From contig JAISTL010000026.1 of NCBI GenBank assembly GCA_031272615.1, positions 1-21,329 on the forward strand: a DNA stretch of 21,329 nt, read 5' to 3'. The translations under genes and the position numbers were made by a program. Positions within the stretch are counted from its first letter, which is position 1, and each line of letters begins with the position of its first letter. This document shows, piece after piece, positions 9,222-16,215 of this stretch. A model generated the notes under the pieces. That model did no database searches and had not been told where the DNA came from. It was given only the letters and a program-made list of their open reading frames with translations. Origin of the DNA: Methylobacteriaceae bacterium (GTDB taxonomy: Bacteria; Pseudomonadota; Alphaproteobacteria; Rhizobiales; Beijerinckiaceae).

Positions 9222-10543
9222 CCCAGGAACCGGAAACCCTCGCCCAAACCCCCGTTCTCAACACCGATTTCCGGCGGCCGATGACCATCGGGTTGTTGGT
9301 GTTCGTGCTGCTCTTCGGAGTGACCCTCGCTTGGGCGGTCCTGGCCCCGATGTCCAGCGCCGTGGTGGCGCCGGGAACGGTGATCGTGCGCGGCCGGCCG
9401 CAGTTGGTGCAGCATCTCGACGGCGGCATCATCCGCAACATTTATGTGCGCAACGGCGACGCCGTGAAAGCCGGCGACGTGGTGGTGCGGCTCGACGACG
9501 TGCTGCTCCTCGCCAATCTGGAGATTTACCGCAACCGCCTGCGTACCGCCGCCGCCCGCAAGGCGCGCCTCGAGGCGGAGCGCGATTCCGCCCCCGCCAT
9601 CCACTTCGATGACGCTCTGGTTCGAACCGCCGATCTCGGCGACGACAGCAGCCAGCGCACCCAGCAGCAGGAGATTTTCGAGGCCCGCCGCATCTCGCTG
9701 GACGGGCAGATCGCCCAGCTCAACGAAAAAATTTCCCAGCTCAACAACCAGATTTCCGGCGCCGAAGGGCTGATTGACGCCAGGCAGCAGCAGCTCGACC
9801 TGGTGGAAAAGGAGTTGGAGGGCTTGCGGTTCCTGCAGAAGAAAGCCATTGCCCCAATCACCCGCGTGCTGGCGGTGGAACGCGAGCGCGCTGACCTCCT
9901 CGGCCAGCTTGCCGAATACAAGGCCGAGCGAGCCCGGGTGGAAAACACCATCAGTGAAACCAAAATCACCATTCTGCAGGTGCGCCGCCAGTTTCAGGAG
10001 AGCGTCCTCAACGAATTGCTGGAGGTCTCCAACCAGGTCGACGACCTCCTCCAGCAGATGCTGGCCACCTCCAAGCAGCTGGAACGCATCGACATCCGCG
10101 CCCCGATAAGCGGCATTGTCCACGAGCTGCTGGTCAACACCATCGGCGGCGTCATCCCGCCGGGCGGCACCATCATGCAGTTGATCTCCACCGAAGAGGG
10201 CGTGGAGATCGAGGCGAACATCGAGACCCACGCCATCGATGACGTGTTCATCGGCCAGGAGGCGGTGATCCGCTTCTCCGCCTTCAACCAGCGCACAACC
10301 CCGGAAATCCACGGCACGGTGGCGCGCATTTCCCCCTCCAGCGTCATCGACGAAAAAACCGGCATCAGTTTCTATCGCGTGGTGGTGGACGCTCCCGCCG
10401 AAGAAATGGACAAACTGGGCGACCTCAAGCTCATCCCCGGCATGCCGGCGGAAGTGTTCATCCAGACCGGCGAACGCTCGCCCTTGAGCTATCTGCTGAA
10501 GCCGCTCATCGACCAGTTCAACCGCGCCATGACGGAAAAATAG
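9218..10543 (+). CDS. HlyD-family periplasmic adaptor of type I secretion
   Basis: This membrane-fusion protein links the ABC exporter to TolC. The product is 441 residues with a short cytoplasmic N-terminus, one membrane segment at about 23-43 and a beta/lipoyl part around VQHLDGGIIRNIYVRNGDAVKAG. A long coiled-coil hairpin follows (about 90-290, Gln/Glu/Leu-rich, for example LNEKISQLNNQISG), then a second lipoyl half near RAPISGIVHELLVNTIGG and a C-terminal beta-barrel ending before PLSYLLKPLIDQF. This is the standard HlyD/PrtE order and length. The start is GTG 9218 with a strong AGGAG six bases upstream, inside the end of the exporter gene. The gap to the next gene is 108 nt. Confidence 0.95.
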   Translation: MTQEPETLAQTPVLNTDFRRPMTIGLLVFVLLFGVTLAWAVLAPMSSAVVAPGTVIVRGRPQLVQHLDGGIIRNIYVRNGDAVKAGDVVVRLDDVLLLANLEIYRNRLRTAAARKARLEAERDSAPAIHFDDALVRTADLGDDSSQRTQQQEIFEARRISLDGQIAQLNEKISQLNNQISGAEGLIDARQQQLDLVEKELEGLRFLQKKAIAPITRVLAVERERADLLGQLAEYKAERARVENTISETKITILQVRRQFQESVLNELLEVSNQVDDLLQQMLATSKQLERIDIRAPISGIVHELLVNTIGGVIPPGGTIMQLISTEEGVEIEANIETHAIDDVFIGQEAVIRFSAFNQRTTPEIHGTVARISPSSVIDEKTGISFYRVVVDAPAEEMDKLGDLKLIPGMPAEVFIQTGERSPLSYLLKPLIDQFNRAMTEK

Positions 10544-10630
10544 CAAAATGCCGGATAAAACCCCGGGGTCGCCTTGAAAATGCCGTGTCCGGCGGGTATC
10601 GGGCGTGCGACAGTTCATTTGAAAACCATA

Positions 10631-10645
10631 ATTCTCAAGGAGAAT
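10631..10645 (+). promoter_or_regulatory. Ribosome-binding site within a small hairpin before the acyltransferase gene
   Basis: ATTCTC (10631-10636) and GAGAAT (10640-10645) are perfect inverted repeats around a 3-nt loop AAG. The strong Shine-Dalgarno sequence AAGGAG (10637-10642) lies in the loop and right arm, nine bases before ATG 10652. It decides the start. If the hairpin forms, it would partly hide the site. Confidence 0.55.
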
Positions 10646-10651
10646 CCCATC

Positions 10652-11218
10652 ATGGCCACATCAGACAACGGCGCGCCGGAAAAGCCGCAGCTCGACCCAG
10701 AAACCCTGAAGAAGATTGCCGAATTCCGCACCCATATCCATGAGACTGTCGGCAAGATTGCGCTGATCATGATGGCAACGCCGCGTTACCGCAATCAGAG
10801 CATCGGCGATTTGCAGCATCTGGTGCTGGAGCCGCTGATGCGTGACCGCATCGCCATCGCCCAGCCCAAAACCGAGGACGGGCCGGATGTGGCGTCGTTG
10901 GCCGGTATCGCCGTCTGGGCCTCGGTCAACGAGGAGACCGACAGGAAAATCCGCGAGCAGATCAAGGCCCGCACCTTCCCCGTGCGCCTCAAGGCCGACG
11001 AATGGGCCAACGGCTCCATCAACTGGCTGCTGGATGTCATCGCCCCCAATCAGCGCCTGGTTGCCTCGGTAATTGCCAACTTCAAGCAGGTGGTCAAGGG
11101 CGGGGAACTCCATCTGCATCCGCTGGTGGCCAATCTGGTCGACCCCGAGACGCTGAAGAAAATGGGCGCCGCCCCGCGGCGGGAGACCGGGGCGCCGCCC
11201 GACAAAACGCTGAACTGA
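10652..11218 (+). CDS. HlyC-like protein, RTX-toxin-activating lysine acyltransferase family
   Basis: HlyC enzymes move a fatty acyl group from acyl-ACP onto lysines of an RTX protoxin before export. This 188-residue protein lines up with HlyC through much of its length: MMATPRYRNQ (40-49) with the HlyC segment SSPLHRNW, GIAVWAS (85-91) with VAYCSWA, EWANGSINWLLDVIAP (117-132) with DWTSGDRKWFIDWIAP, and then NFKQVVKGG. The catalytic Asp92 of HlyC matches Asp128. HlyC His23 matches Tyr46 and Ser20 matches Thr43, so classical catalysis is in doubt. An extra 20-30 residues at each end include DPETLKK twice (15-21 and near 164-170). ATG 10652 has AAGGAG upstream. The place after exporter and adaptor genes fits a cargo-modifying role. 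The family assignment comes from remembered sequence, without a search. Confidence 0.8.
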   Translation: MATSDNGAPEKPQLDPETLKKIAEFRTHIHETVGKIALIMMATPRYRNQSIGDLQHLVLEPLMRDRIAIAQPKTEDGPDVASLAGIAVWASVNEETDRKIREQIKARTFPVRLKADEWANGSINWLLDVIAPNQRLVASVIANFKQVVKGGELHLHPLVANLVDPETLKKMGAAPRRETGAPPDKTLN

Positions 11219-11226
11219 GCGTTTTT
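11204..11226 (+). terminator. Intrinsic terminator of the secretion operon, overlapping the stop codon
   Basis: AAAACGCT (11204-11211) pairs perfectly with AGCGTTTT (11218-11225) around the six-base loop GAACTG, and the T-run extends to 11226. The TGA stop (11216-11218) lies at the loop and right arm. This should end the exporter-adaptor-acyltransferase transcript. The symmetrical A and T flanks could let it act in both directions. Confidence 0.65.
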
Positions 11227-11282
11227 CCGGAGTCTGACCTCAAACAGGCAATAGGGAAACACCCGGTATTACAATGGGTTGA

Positions 11283-11358
11283 GCAACCTGTCCCACGCGG
11301 GGACCCATGGAATCGGGTAACGAATTCCATGGCCATCACGTTGTGGGACAATGGTTGC
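11283..11358. repeat. Long imperfect palindrome between convergent genes
   Basis: Nested inverted arms pair as GCAACC (11283-11288) with GGTTGC (11353-11358), TGTCCCAC (11289-11296) with GTGGGACA (11343-11350), and CCATGGAAT (11305-11313) with ATTCCATGG (11324-11332), 23 bp in all with internal loops of 8 and 10 nt and a 10-nt apical loop. A competing small hairpin GTCCC-ACGCG-GGGAC lies at 11290-11304. Near-direct copies of ACAATGGTTG occur at 11271-11281 (with one extra G) and 11348-11357. There is no T-run on either side, so it is not a standard terminator. It could be a small palindromic or MITE-like repeat, or a structured RNA. Confidence 0.6.
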
Positions 11359-11477
11359 CGGGAACTCGCCTCGTCGGGAAACGGTCGAGTTTTGGAGTCT
11401 GCAACCGAATGATGCCGGAGGGTTTTCGAAACAGGCCGATACCGGTTTTGTGACGGGAAACCGGGGGCGCGGCGGCG

Positions 11478-13148
11478 TTATTTCAACCGGTACACCCGGG
11501 CTTCCCACGGCTGCAGGATGACGCCGGTGAGGGTTGCGTGGCGGGGAACCGGGCGGTTGGCCAGCAGCAAGGCGTCATGAAGGAGCAGCGGCGTTTCGGG
11601 GTTGTGGTAGCGGCTCGGGCGGTTGCTGGCGTTGCACAGCACGAGGATGCGGCTCTTTGCGTCATGGCGGGTGTAGGCGACAAGGCGCGGATGGTCGGGC
11701 AGCACGGGGGTGGTGGCGCCGTATACCAGGGTCGGGAAGCGTTTGCGCAGCGCAATCAGTTGCTTGTAATAGTTCAGGACCGATTTCGGGTCCCGGGATT
11801 CCTCGTCAACATTGATGGTGGTATGGTTGGGGTTGACCTTGAGCCAGGGCGTCCCGGAAGTGAACCCGGCATTCTTTGACGCGTCCCACTGCATCGGCGT
11901 GCGGCTGTTGTCGCGGGCGACGCGAGCCACGGTTTTGAGCGCCGCCGCCGGGCTCATCCCCTGTTGAATATGGTGGAGGAAGGTGTTGCGGTCCCTGATG
12001 TCGTTGAACTCGTCGATGGAGCGGAAGGGGAAGTTGGTCATGCCGAGTTCCTGCCCCTGATAGATGAAGGGCGTGCCCTGCAGCAGGAAATACAGGGTGG
12101 CGAGGGTGGTGGCGGATTCGGCGCGATAGCGTGTATCGTCGCCCCAGGAGGAGACGACCCGGGCGATATCGTGGTTTTCGATGAAGAGCGCGTTCCAGCC
12201 CTTGCCGTTCAGGGCCTTCTGCCAGCTGAACAGCGCCTTCTTCAGGGCCGGGACATCGAGACGCGTGCCGGCTTCATCCTCCCACAAATCCAGGTGCTCG
12301 AAGGAAAACAGCATACTCATGCGCCGCTGCTCCTCGCCGACCCACTCCAGCGCCCGGGCGGCTTTGACGCCGTTGGCCTCGCCGACAGTCACGGCGTCGG
12401 CATAGAGGTTGAAGGAGCGTTGGAACAGCCGGTCGACGATGTCGAGAATGCCGGGCACGTTCATGTATTTCTTCATGGAAAAGGGCGGCGGAGCGCCTTT
12501 CAGCCGGCGGGCGTCGGCAAATAGGGGGTCCTTTTTCATGTGGCTGACGGCGTCGAGCCGGAAGCCGTCGACGCCCTTGTCCAACCACCAGCGGATGATG
12601 TGTGAAAACGCTTCGGTGACGGCGGGGTTGGTCCAGTTGAGGTCCGGCTGCTTGCGGGAAAAGATGTGCAGATAATACTGGCCGGTCACCTCGTCAAACT
12701 CCCAGGCCGGGCCCTTGAAAATGCTTTCCCAGTTGTTGGGCGGGCCACCGTTCCTGCCGTCACGCCAGATGTACCAGTCCCGTTTGGCGCTGGTGCGGGA
12801 GGAGCGGGAGTCGATGAACCACGGATGCTCGTCACTGGTGTGATTGAGCACCAGGTCGAGCATCAGGCGCATGCCGCGGGCGTGCACCGCGGCGAGCAGG
12901 GCGTCGAACTCGTCCATGGTGCCGAATTCGGGCTGGATACCCTGATAATCGCTGATGTCGTAACCGTTGTCGTCATTGGGGGAGGGGAAGATCGGGCAGA
13001 TCCAGAGGAGCGAAACGCCCAGCTCCTTCAGATAATCCAGCTTCGAGAGGATGCCCGCGAGGTCGCCGATGCCGTCGCCGTTGGAATCCATGAAGGAGCG
13101 CGGATAAATCTCATAGGCGACCGCCTCTTTCCACCACTGCTGCTTCAT
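11478..13148 (-). CDS. GH13 alpha-glucosidase (oligosaccharide type)
   Basis: This cytoplasmic enzyme releases glucose from short malto- or isomalto-oligosaccharides. The product is 556 residues with the GH13 (beta/alpha)8 fold. Motifs are DLVLNH (98-103), nucleophile Asp199 in GFRLDAV, acid/base Glu257 in VTVGEANG, and Asp327 in FIENHDIAR. QPDLNW (167-172) is the extra region of the oligo-1,6-glucosidase/alpha-glucosidase group, and no signal peptide is present. Ala200 after the nucleophile is the residue linked with alpha-1,4 preference in this group, whereas Val goes with alpha-1,6, so maltose-type substrates are favoured by inference. ATG 13148 has GGGAG seven bases upstream. It is the last gene of the glg cluster, 154 nt after glgP, with a possible promoter of its own. 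Trehalose- or sucrose-acting relatives cannot be fully excluded. Confidence 0.9.
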   Translation of the reverse strand: MKQQWWKEAVAYEIYPRSFMDSNGDGIGDLAGILSKLDYLKELGVSLLWICPIFPSPNDDNGYDISDYQGIQPEFGTMDEFDALLAAVHARGMRLMLDLVLNHTSDEHPWFIDSRSSRTSAKRDWYIWRDGRNGGPPNNWESIFKGPAWEFDEVTGQYYLHIFSRKQPDLNWTNPAVTEAFSHIIRWWLDKGVDGFRLDAVSHMKKDPLFADARRLKGAPPPFSMKKYMNVPGILDIVDRLFQRSFNLYADAVTVGEANGVKAARALEWVGEEQRRMSMLFSFEHLDLWEDEAGTRLDVPALKKALFSWQKALNGKGWNALFIENHDIARVVSSWGDDTRYRAESATTLATLYFLLQGTPFIYQGQELGMTNFPFRSIDEFNDIRDRNTFLHHIQQGMSPAAALKTVARVARDNSRTPMQWDASKNAGFTSGTPWLKVNPNHTTINVDEESRDPKSVLNYYKQLIALRKRFPTLVYGATTPVLPDHPRLVAYTRHDAKSRILVLCNASNRPSRYHNPETPLLLHDALLLANRPVPRHATLTGVILQPWEARVYRLK

Positions 13149-13188
13149 CGCGCGTCTCCCGAAGTCCAGGGAATTCAAAGGTCAGTTT

Positions 13189-13197
13189 ATTGTATCA
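13189..13197 (-). promoter_or_regulatory. Possible extended -10 promoter of the alpha-glucosidase gene
   Basis: On the minus strand TGATACAAT (13197-13189) matches an extended -10 (TGnTATAAT) with one change. No clear -35 is present at the usual distance. It would start transcription about 35 nt before ATG 13148, giving the last gene of the cluster some independence from glgP. Confidence 0.4.
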
Positions 13198-13264
13198 CGG
13201 GGCGCGGGTGTTGACGCCGCGCGCCGGTCGCACGCCGGTTGGAACGCCCAAAGAGTTCCTTTCC

Positions 13265-13300
13265 CCCGTGGACCGCCGGTGAAACACCGGGGTTGACGGG
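13265..13300 (-). terminator. Hairpin after glgP
   Basis: CCGGTG (13276-13281) and CACCGG (13285-13290) form a perfect 6-bp stem with a 3-nt loop, and outer arms CCCGT (13265-13269) and ACGGG (13296-13300) extend it. It begins a few bases after the glgP stop on the minus strand. There is no U-run, so it may pause transcription or stabilise the 3' end instead of terminating fully. Confidence 0.4.
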
Positions 13301-13302
13301 CG

Positions 13303-15762
13303 TCAGGGCACATCCCACTTCAGCGGCTGGATGTTCCAGATGTTCTCGGCGTATTCGCGGATGGTGCGGTCCGTCGAGAAAATGCCGGTGGAGGCGATGT
13401 TCATCAGGGCGCTGCGGCTCCAGGCGGTGGGGTTGCAGTAATGAACATCCACCCGCTTCTGGGCGTCGTAATAGGAGGCGAAATCGGCGAACACCTGGTA
13501 GTAATCATAGTAGTTGGACATGATGAACGGCCCGAACCGCGAGGGCACGTTCTTGCTGAAATAGCCCATGGCGATTTGCGTCAGGGCGCCGCTCAGGCGC
13601 TTGTCGTGTTCATAGTATTCGCGCTGGTTGTAGTTGTTGCGGATGCGGATCACCTCCTCGGCGTCGTGGCCGAAGGTGAAGATGTTGGCGTCGCCCACCC
13701 GCTCCTTGATTTCGATGTTGGCGCCGTCGAGGGTGCCGATGATCAGCGCGCCGTTGAGCACGAATTTCATGTTGCTGGTGCCGGAGGCCTCATAGCCGGC
13801 GAGTGAAATCTGTTCCGAGAGGTCACAGGCGGGAATCATCATCTCGGCGATGCTGACGGAATAATCCGGCACGAACACCACCTTGAGCAGGTCGTTGACG
13901 CGGTGGTCGTTGTTGACGGTGACGGCGACATCGTTGATGATCTCGATGATGCCCTTGGCCATGGCGTAACCCGAGGCCGCCTTGCCGGCGAAAAACACCA
14001 CCTTCGGCACCCAGTCCGCATCCGGGTGTTCGATGATCTCGTTGTAGCGGACGATGACCTGCAGCAGGTTCAGGGTCTGGCGCTTGTATTCGTGGATGCG
14101 CTTGATCTGCATGTCGAACAGCGCGTCCGGGCAAATATCGATGTCCAGTTTGTCTTTGATGAACCCGGCCAGGCGCTCCTTGTTGGCGCGCTTGATGGCG
14201 GCGAGTTTCCCGAGGAACGCGGCGTCGTCGGCGTATTTCTTCAGGTCTTCCAGCTTGTCGAGATTGCGGCGCCAGTCGCCGCCGACGGTGTCGTCGATGA
14301 GCGACGCCAGGCCCGGGTTGGCCACGGCAATCCAGCGGCGCGGCGTGACGCCGTTGGTGACATTGGTGAAACGCTCCGGATAGAGCGCGGCGAAATCGGC
14401 GAACAGGGACTTGACCATGAGCTCCGAATGCAGCTTGGAGACGCCGTTGATCTTGTGGCTGGCGATGGCCGCAAGCCACGCCATGCGCACGCGCCGCCCG
14501 AAATTCTCATCGATGATGGAGACCCGACGGATGAAATCGCCGTCGTCGAAGCCGCGGGCCCGGCACTCCTCCAGAAACTGGAAATTGATGCGATAGATGA
14601 TCTGCAGGTGCAGCGGCAGGATGCGGTTCATCAGATCCACCGGCCACGCCTCCAGCGCCTCGCTCAGCAGGGGGTGGGTGGTGTAGGAGAAAATCTTTTT
14701 CGTCATCTCCCAGGCGTCGGCCCATTCCACCTGGTAGTCTTCGGTCAGCACACGGATGAGTTCCGGGATGGCGAGAACCGGGTGGGTGTCGTTGAGGTGG
14801 ATCGCCACCTTGTCCGCCAGGGTCGAGACGGTGTGGTAGTTCTTGAAATGGCGGCGGACGATGTCCTGGATGGTGGCCGAAACCAGAAAGTACTCCTGCT
14901 TCAGACGCAGGGTCTTGCCCTGGTCGGTGGAGTCCTCCGGGTAGAGCACCGAGGTGATGCTTTCGGACAGCGCCTTGGAGGCAATGGCGTCGGAGTAATT
15001 GCCGCGGTTGAACTTCTGCAGGTCCATCTCGTCATAGGCGCGGGCCGACCACAGGCGCAGCGTGTTGGCGGTGGTGGTCTTGTAGCCGGGGATGATCTGG
15101 TCATAGGCGCAGGCGGCGACCTTCTCCGTATCCACCCAGCGGTTTTCGGTGCCGACCCGCTCCAGCCGTCCGCCGAACCGCACGGTATACTGGATGTTGT
15201 CGCGCAGGAATTCCCACTTGTTGCCGTGTTTCAGCCAGTTGTCGGGCATTTCCATCTGCCGCCCGTCAACGACGCGCTGGCGGAACATGCCGTATTCATA
15301 GCGCAGGCCGTAGCCCCAGCCCTGGTAATCCAGCGTCGCCATGGAATCGAGGAAACAGGCGGCCAGGCGGCCGAGGCCGCCGTTGCCCAGGCCAGGGTCC
15401 GCCTCGAGTTCACAGAGCTCCTCGAGGTTCTGGCCCATTTCAGCCAGCGCCTGCTTGACCGGCGCGTACATGCCGGTGGCAATCAGGGCGTTGGAGAGGG
15501 TGCGCCCGATGAGGTATTCCATGGAGAGGTAATACACCCGGCGGACGCTCAAAGCGGAGTCGTTGTGCCGGGTGTTGATCCACTCCTCGACCATGTGGTC
15601 GCGCACCGTCAGAATGACGGCGTTCAACCAGTCGGTCGGGACCGCGTATTCCGGGTCCTGGCCGATGCCGAGCACCATGTTCCGCGCGATGGATTCCTTG
15701 AGGCTTTCGATGCTGGTCGCAACGAAATCGTGTGAAATGGTGGTTTTTGTCATCGTGGTCAT
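13303..15762 (-). CDS. glgP: Glycogen/starch/alpha-glucan phosphorylase
   Basis: This PLP enzyme (GT35) removes glucose-1-phosphate from the non-reducing ends of glycogen. The product is 819 residues, the normal bacterial length. The N-terminal part shows VRRVYYLSMEYLIGRTLSNAL and ELEADPGLGNGGLGRLAACFLDSMATL. Substrate and PLP-site blocks include VAIHLNDTHPVLAIPEL, VTNGVTPRRW, and the cofactor lysine Lys666 in GTSNMKFVLNGAL, followed by GTLDGANIEI. The start is set at 15762; a second ATG lies nine bases in, and neither has a strong ribosome-binding site. It lies 453 nt after glgA, so it probably has its own promoter, possibly in the A/T-rich stretch around 15905-15965. A hairpin CCGTCT/AGACGG at 15858-15874 lies in its leader. 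Confidence 0.96.
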   Translation of the reverse strand: MTTMTKTTISHDFVATSIESLKESIARNMVLGIGQDPEYAVPTDWLNAVILTVRDHMVEEWINTRHNDSALSVRRVYYLSMEYLIGRTLSNALIATGMYAPVKQALAEMGQNLEELCELEADPGLGNGGLGRLAACFLDSMATLDYQGWGYGLRYEYGMFRQRVVDGRQMEMPDNWLKHGNKWEFLRDNIQYTVRFGGRLERVGTENRWVDTEKVAACAYDQIIPGYKTTTANTLRLWSARAYDEMDLQKFNRGNYSDAIASKALSESITSVLYPEDSTDQGKTLRLKQEYFLVSATIQDIVRRHFKNYHTVSTLADKVAIHLNDTHPVLAIPELIRVLTEDYQVEWADAWEMTKKIFSYTTHPLLSEALEAWPVDLMNRILPLHLQIIYRINFQFLEECRARGFDDGDFIRRVSIIDENFGRRVRMAWLAAIASHKINGVSKLHSELMVKSLFADFAALYPERFTNVTNGVTPRRWIAVANPGLASLIDDTVGGDWRRNLDKLEDLKKYADDAAFLGKLAAIKRANKERLAGFIKDKLDIDICPDALFDMQIKRIHEYKRQTLNLLQVIVRYNEIIEHPDADWVPKVVFFAGKAASGYAMAKGIIEIINDVAVTVNNDHRVNDLLKVVFVPDYSVSIAEMMIPACDLSEQISLAGYEASGTSNMKFVLNGALIIGTLDGANIEIKERVGDANIFTFGHDAEEVIRIRNNYNQREYYEHDKRLSGALTQIAMGYFSKNVPSRFGPFIMSNYYDYYQVFADFASYYDAQKRVDVHYCNPTAWSRSALMNIASTGIFSTDRTIREYAENIWNIQPLKWDVP

Positions 15763-16066
15763 CGCTGCCTGCGTACTCCGTATTGTTACTTCCAGACTTT
15801 CAAACCGGCGGACCGGCCGGGCCGTGCATCCCCGGGGCCCGGTGGTCGCGGGGTGAACCGTCTTGCGGAGACGGCATTCCGGGCGGGTCGGGAGAAAATC
15901 GGAAATGATGTATCGAAGTCAATCATTTCAGTACTTAATCCTACGCTTCTTAACAATTTTCAAACCCGTCGGAAAAACCTGACGGCAACACTGTCGCACG
16001 ACCGTCAAACCGTTGTTTTTCCCCTGTTGCTGATAAAGACCGGATGGTATCATGGTGAGTGAATGG

Positions 16067-16159
16067 TTAAGCCGTTCCGCCGGCGCCGCCCGACCCGCGG
16101 ACAGGTTTGGGCGAGCGGTTGTTTTTGTTGCAGTTACAGGCGGACAGGCGGTTTCTCAT
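16067..16159 (-). CDS. Possible 30-residue small protein, unknown
   Basis: The frame starts at ATG 16159 with a good GGAG five bases upstream and ends at TAA 16067. It has 23 of 30 codons ending in G or C, like real genes here. The peptide begins MRNRLSACNCNKNNRSPKPV and ends in a Gly-rich tail, so it is basic, with a Cys-Asn-Cys-Asn core and five Asn in all. I recognise no family. It could be a leader peptide or small protein transcribed with glgA or ahead of glgP, or chance. The support is the ribosome-binding site and codon pattern only. Confidence 0.3.
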   Translation of the reverse strand: MRNRLSACNCNKNNRSPKPVRGSGGAGGTA

Positions 16160-16177
16160 GAACACTCCGGTTGGGAC

Positions 16178-16201
16178 GGGGGCGCGGATAGCGTCGCCCC
16201 C
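16178..16201 (-). terminator. Hairpin after glgA
   Basis: GGGGGCG (16178-16184) and CGCCCCC (16195-16201) form a 7-bp GC stem with a 10-nt loop, 14 nt beyond the glgA stop on the minus strand. No U-run follows, so it is at best a weak or factor-dependent terminator. Confidence 0.35.
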
Positions 16202-16215
16202 ATTGTGACAAGGGG

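Larger units (their letters stand above)
15763..16215. other. Region between glgA and glgP
   Basis: This 453-nt gap holds, in the minus direction, a hairpin just after glgA (16178-16201), a possible 30-codon gene (16067-16159), an A/T-rich stretch at about 15905-15965 that could contain the glgP promoter, and a perfect 6-bp hairpin CCGTCT-TGCGG-AGACGG at 15858-15874 in the glgP leader. The sequence TTAAG occurs twice in the A/T-rich part. I could not settle on a single -35/-10 pair. The plus-strand open frame at 15853-16062 has no ribosome-binding site and is probably not a gene. Confidence 0.5.

Noticed and set aside
8951..10618. 555-codon open frame on the minus strand opposite the exporter and adaptor genes
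   Set aside because: The opposite strand encodes complete ABC and HlyD proteins with all motifs; the antisense frame has no features of its own.
13903..15735. 610-codon open frame on the plus strand opposite glgP
   Set aside because: It is fully antisense to a clear phosphorylase gene and has no family similarity. Long antisense frames are common where codons mostly end in G or C.
15853..16062. 69-codon plus-strand open frame between glgP and glgA
   Set aside because: It runs antisense through the likely glgP leader and promoter region, and has no ribosome-binding site.
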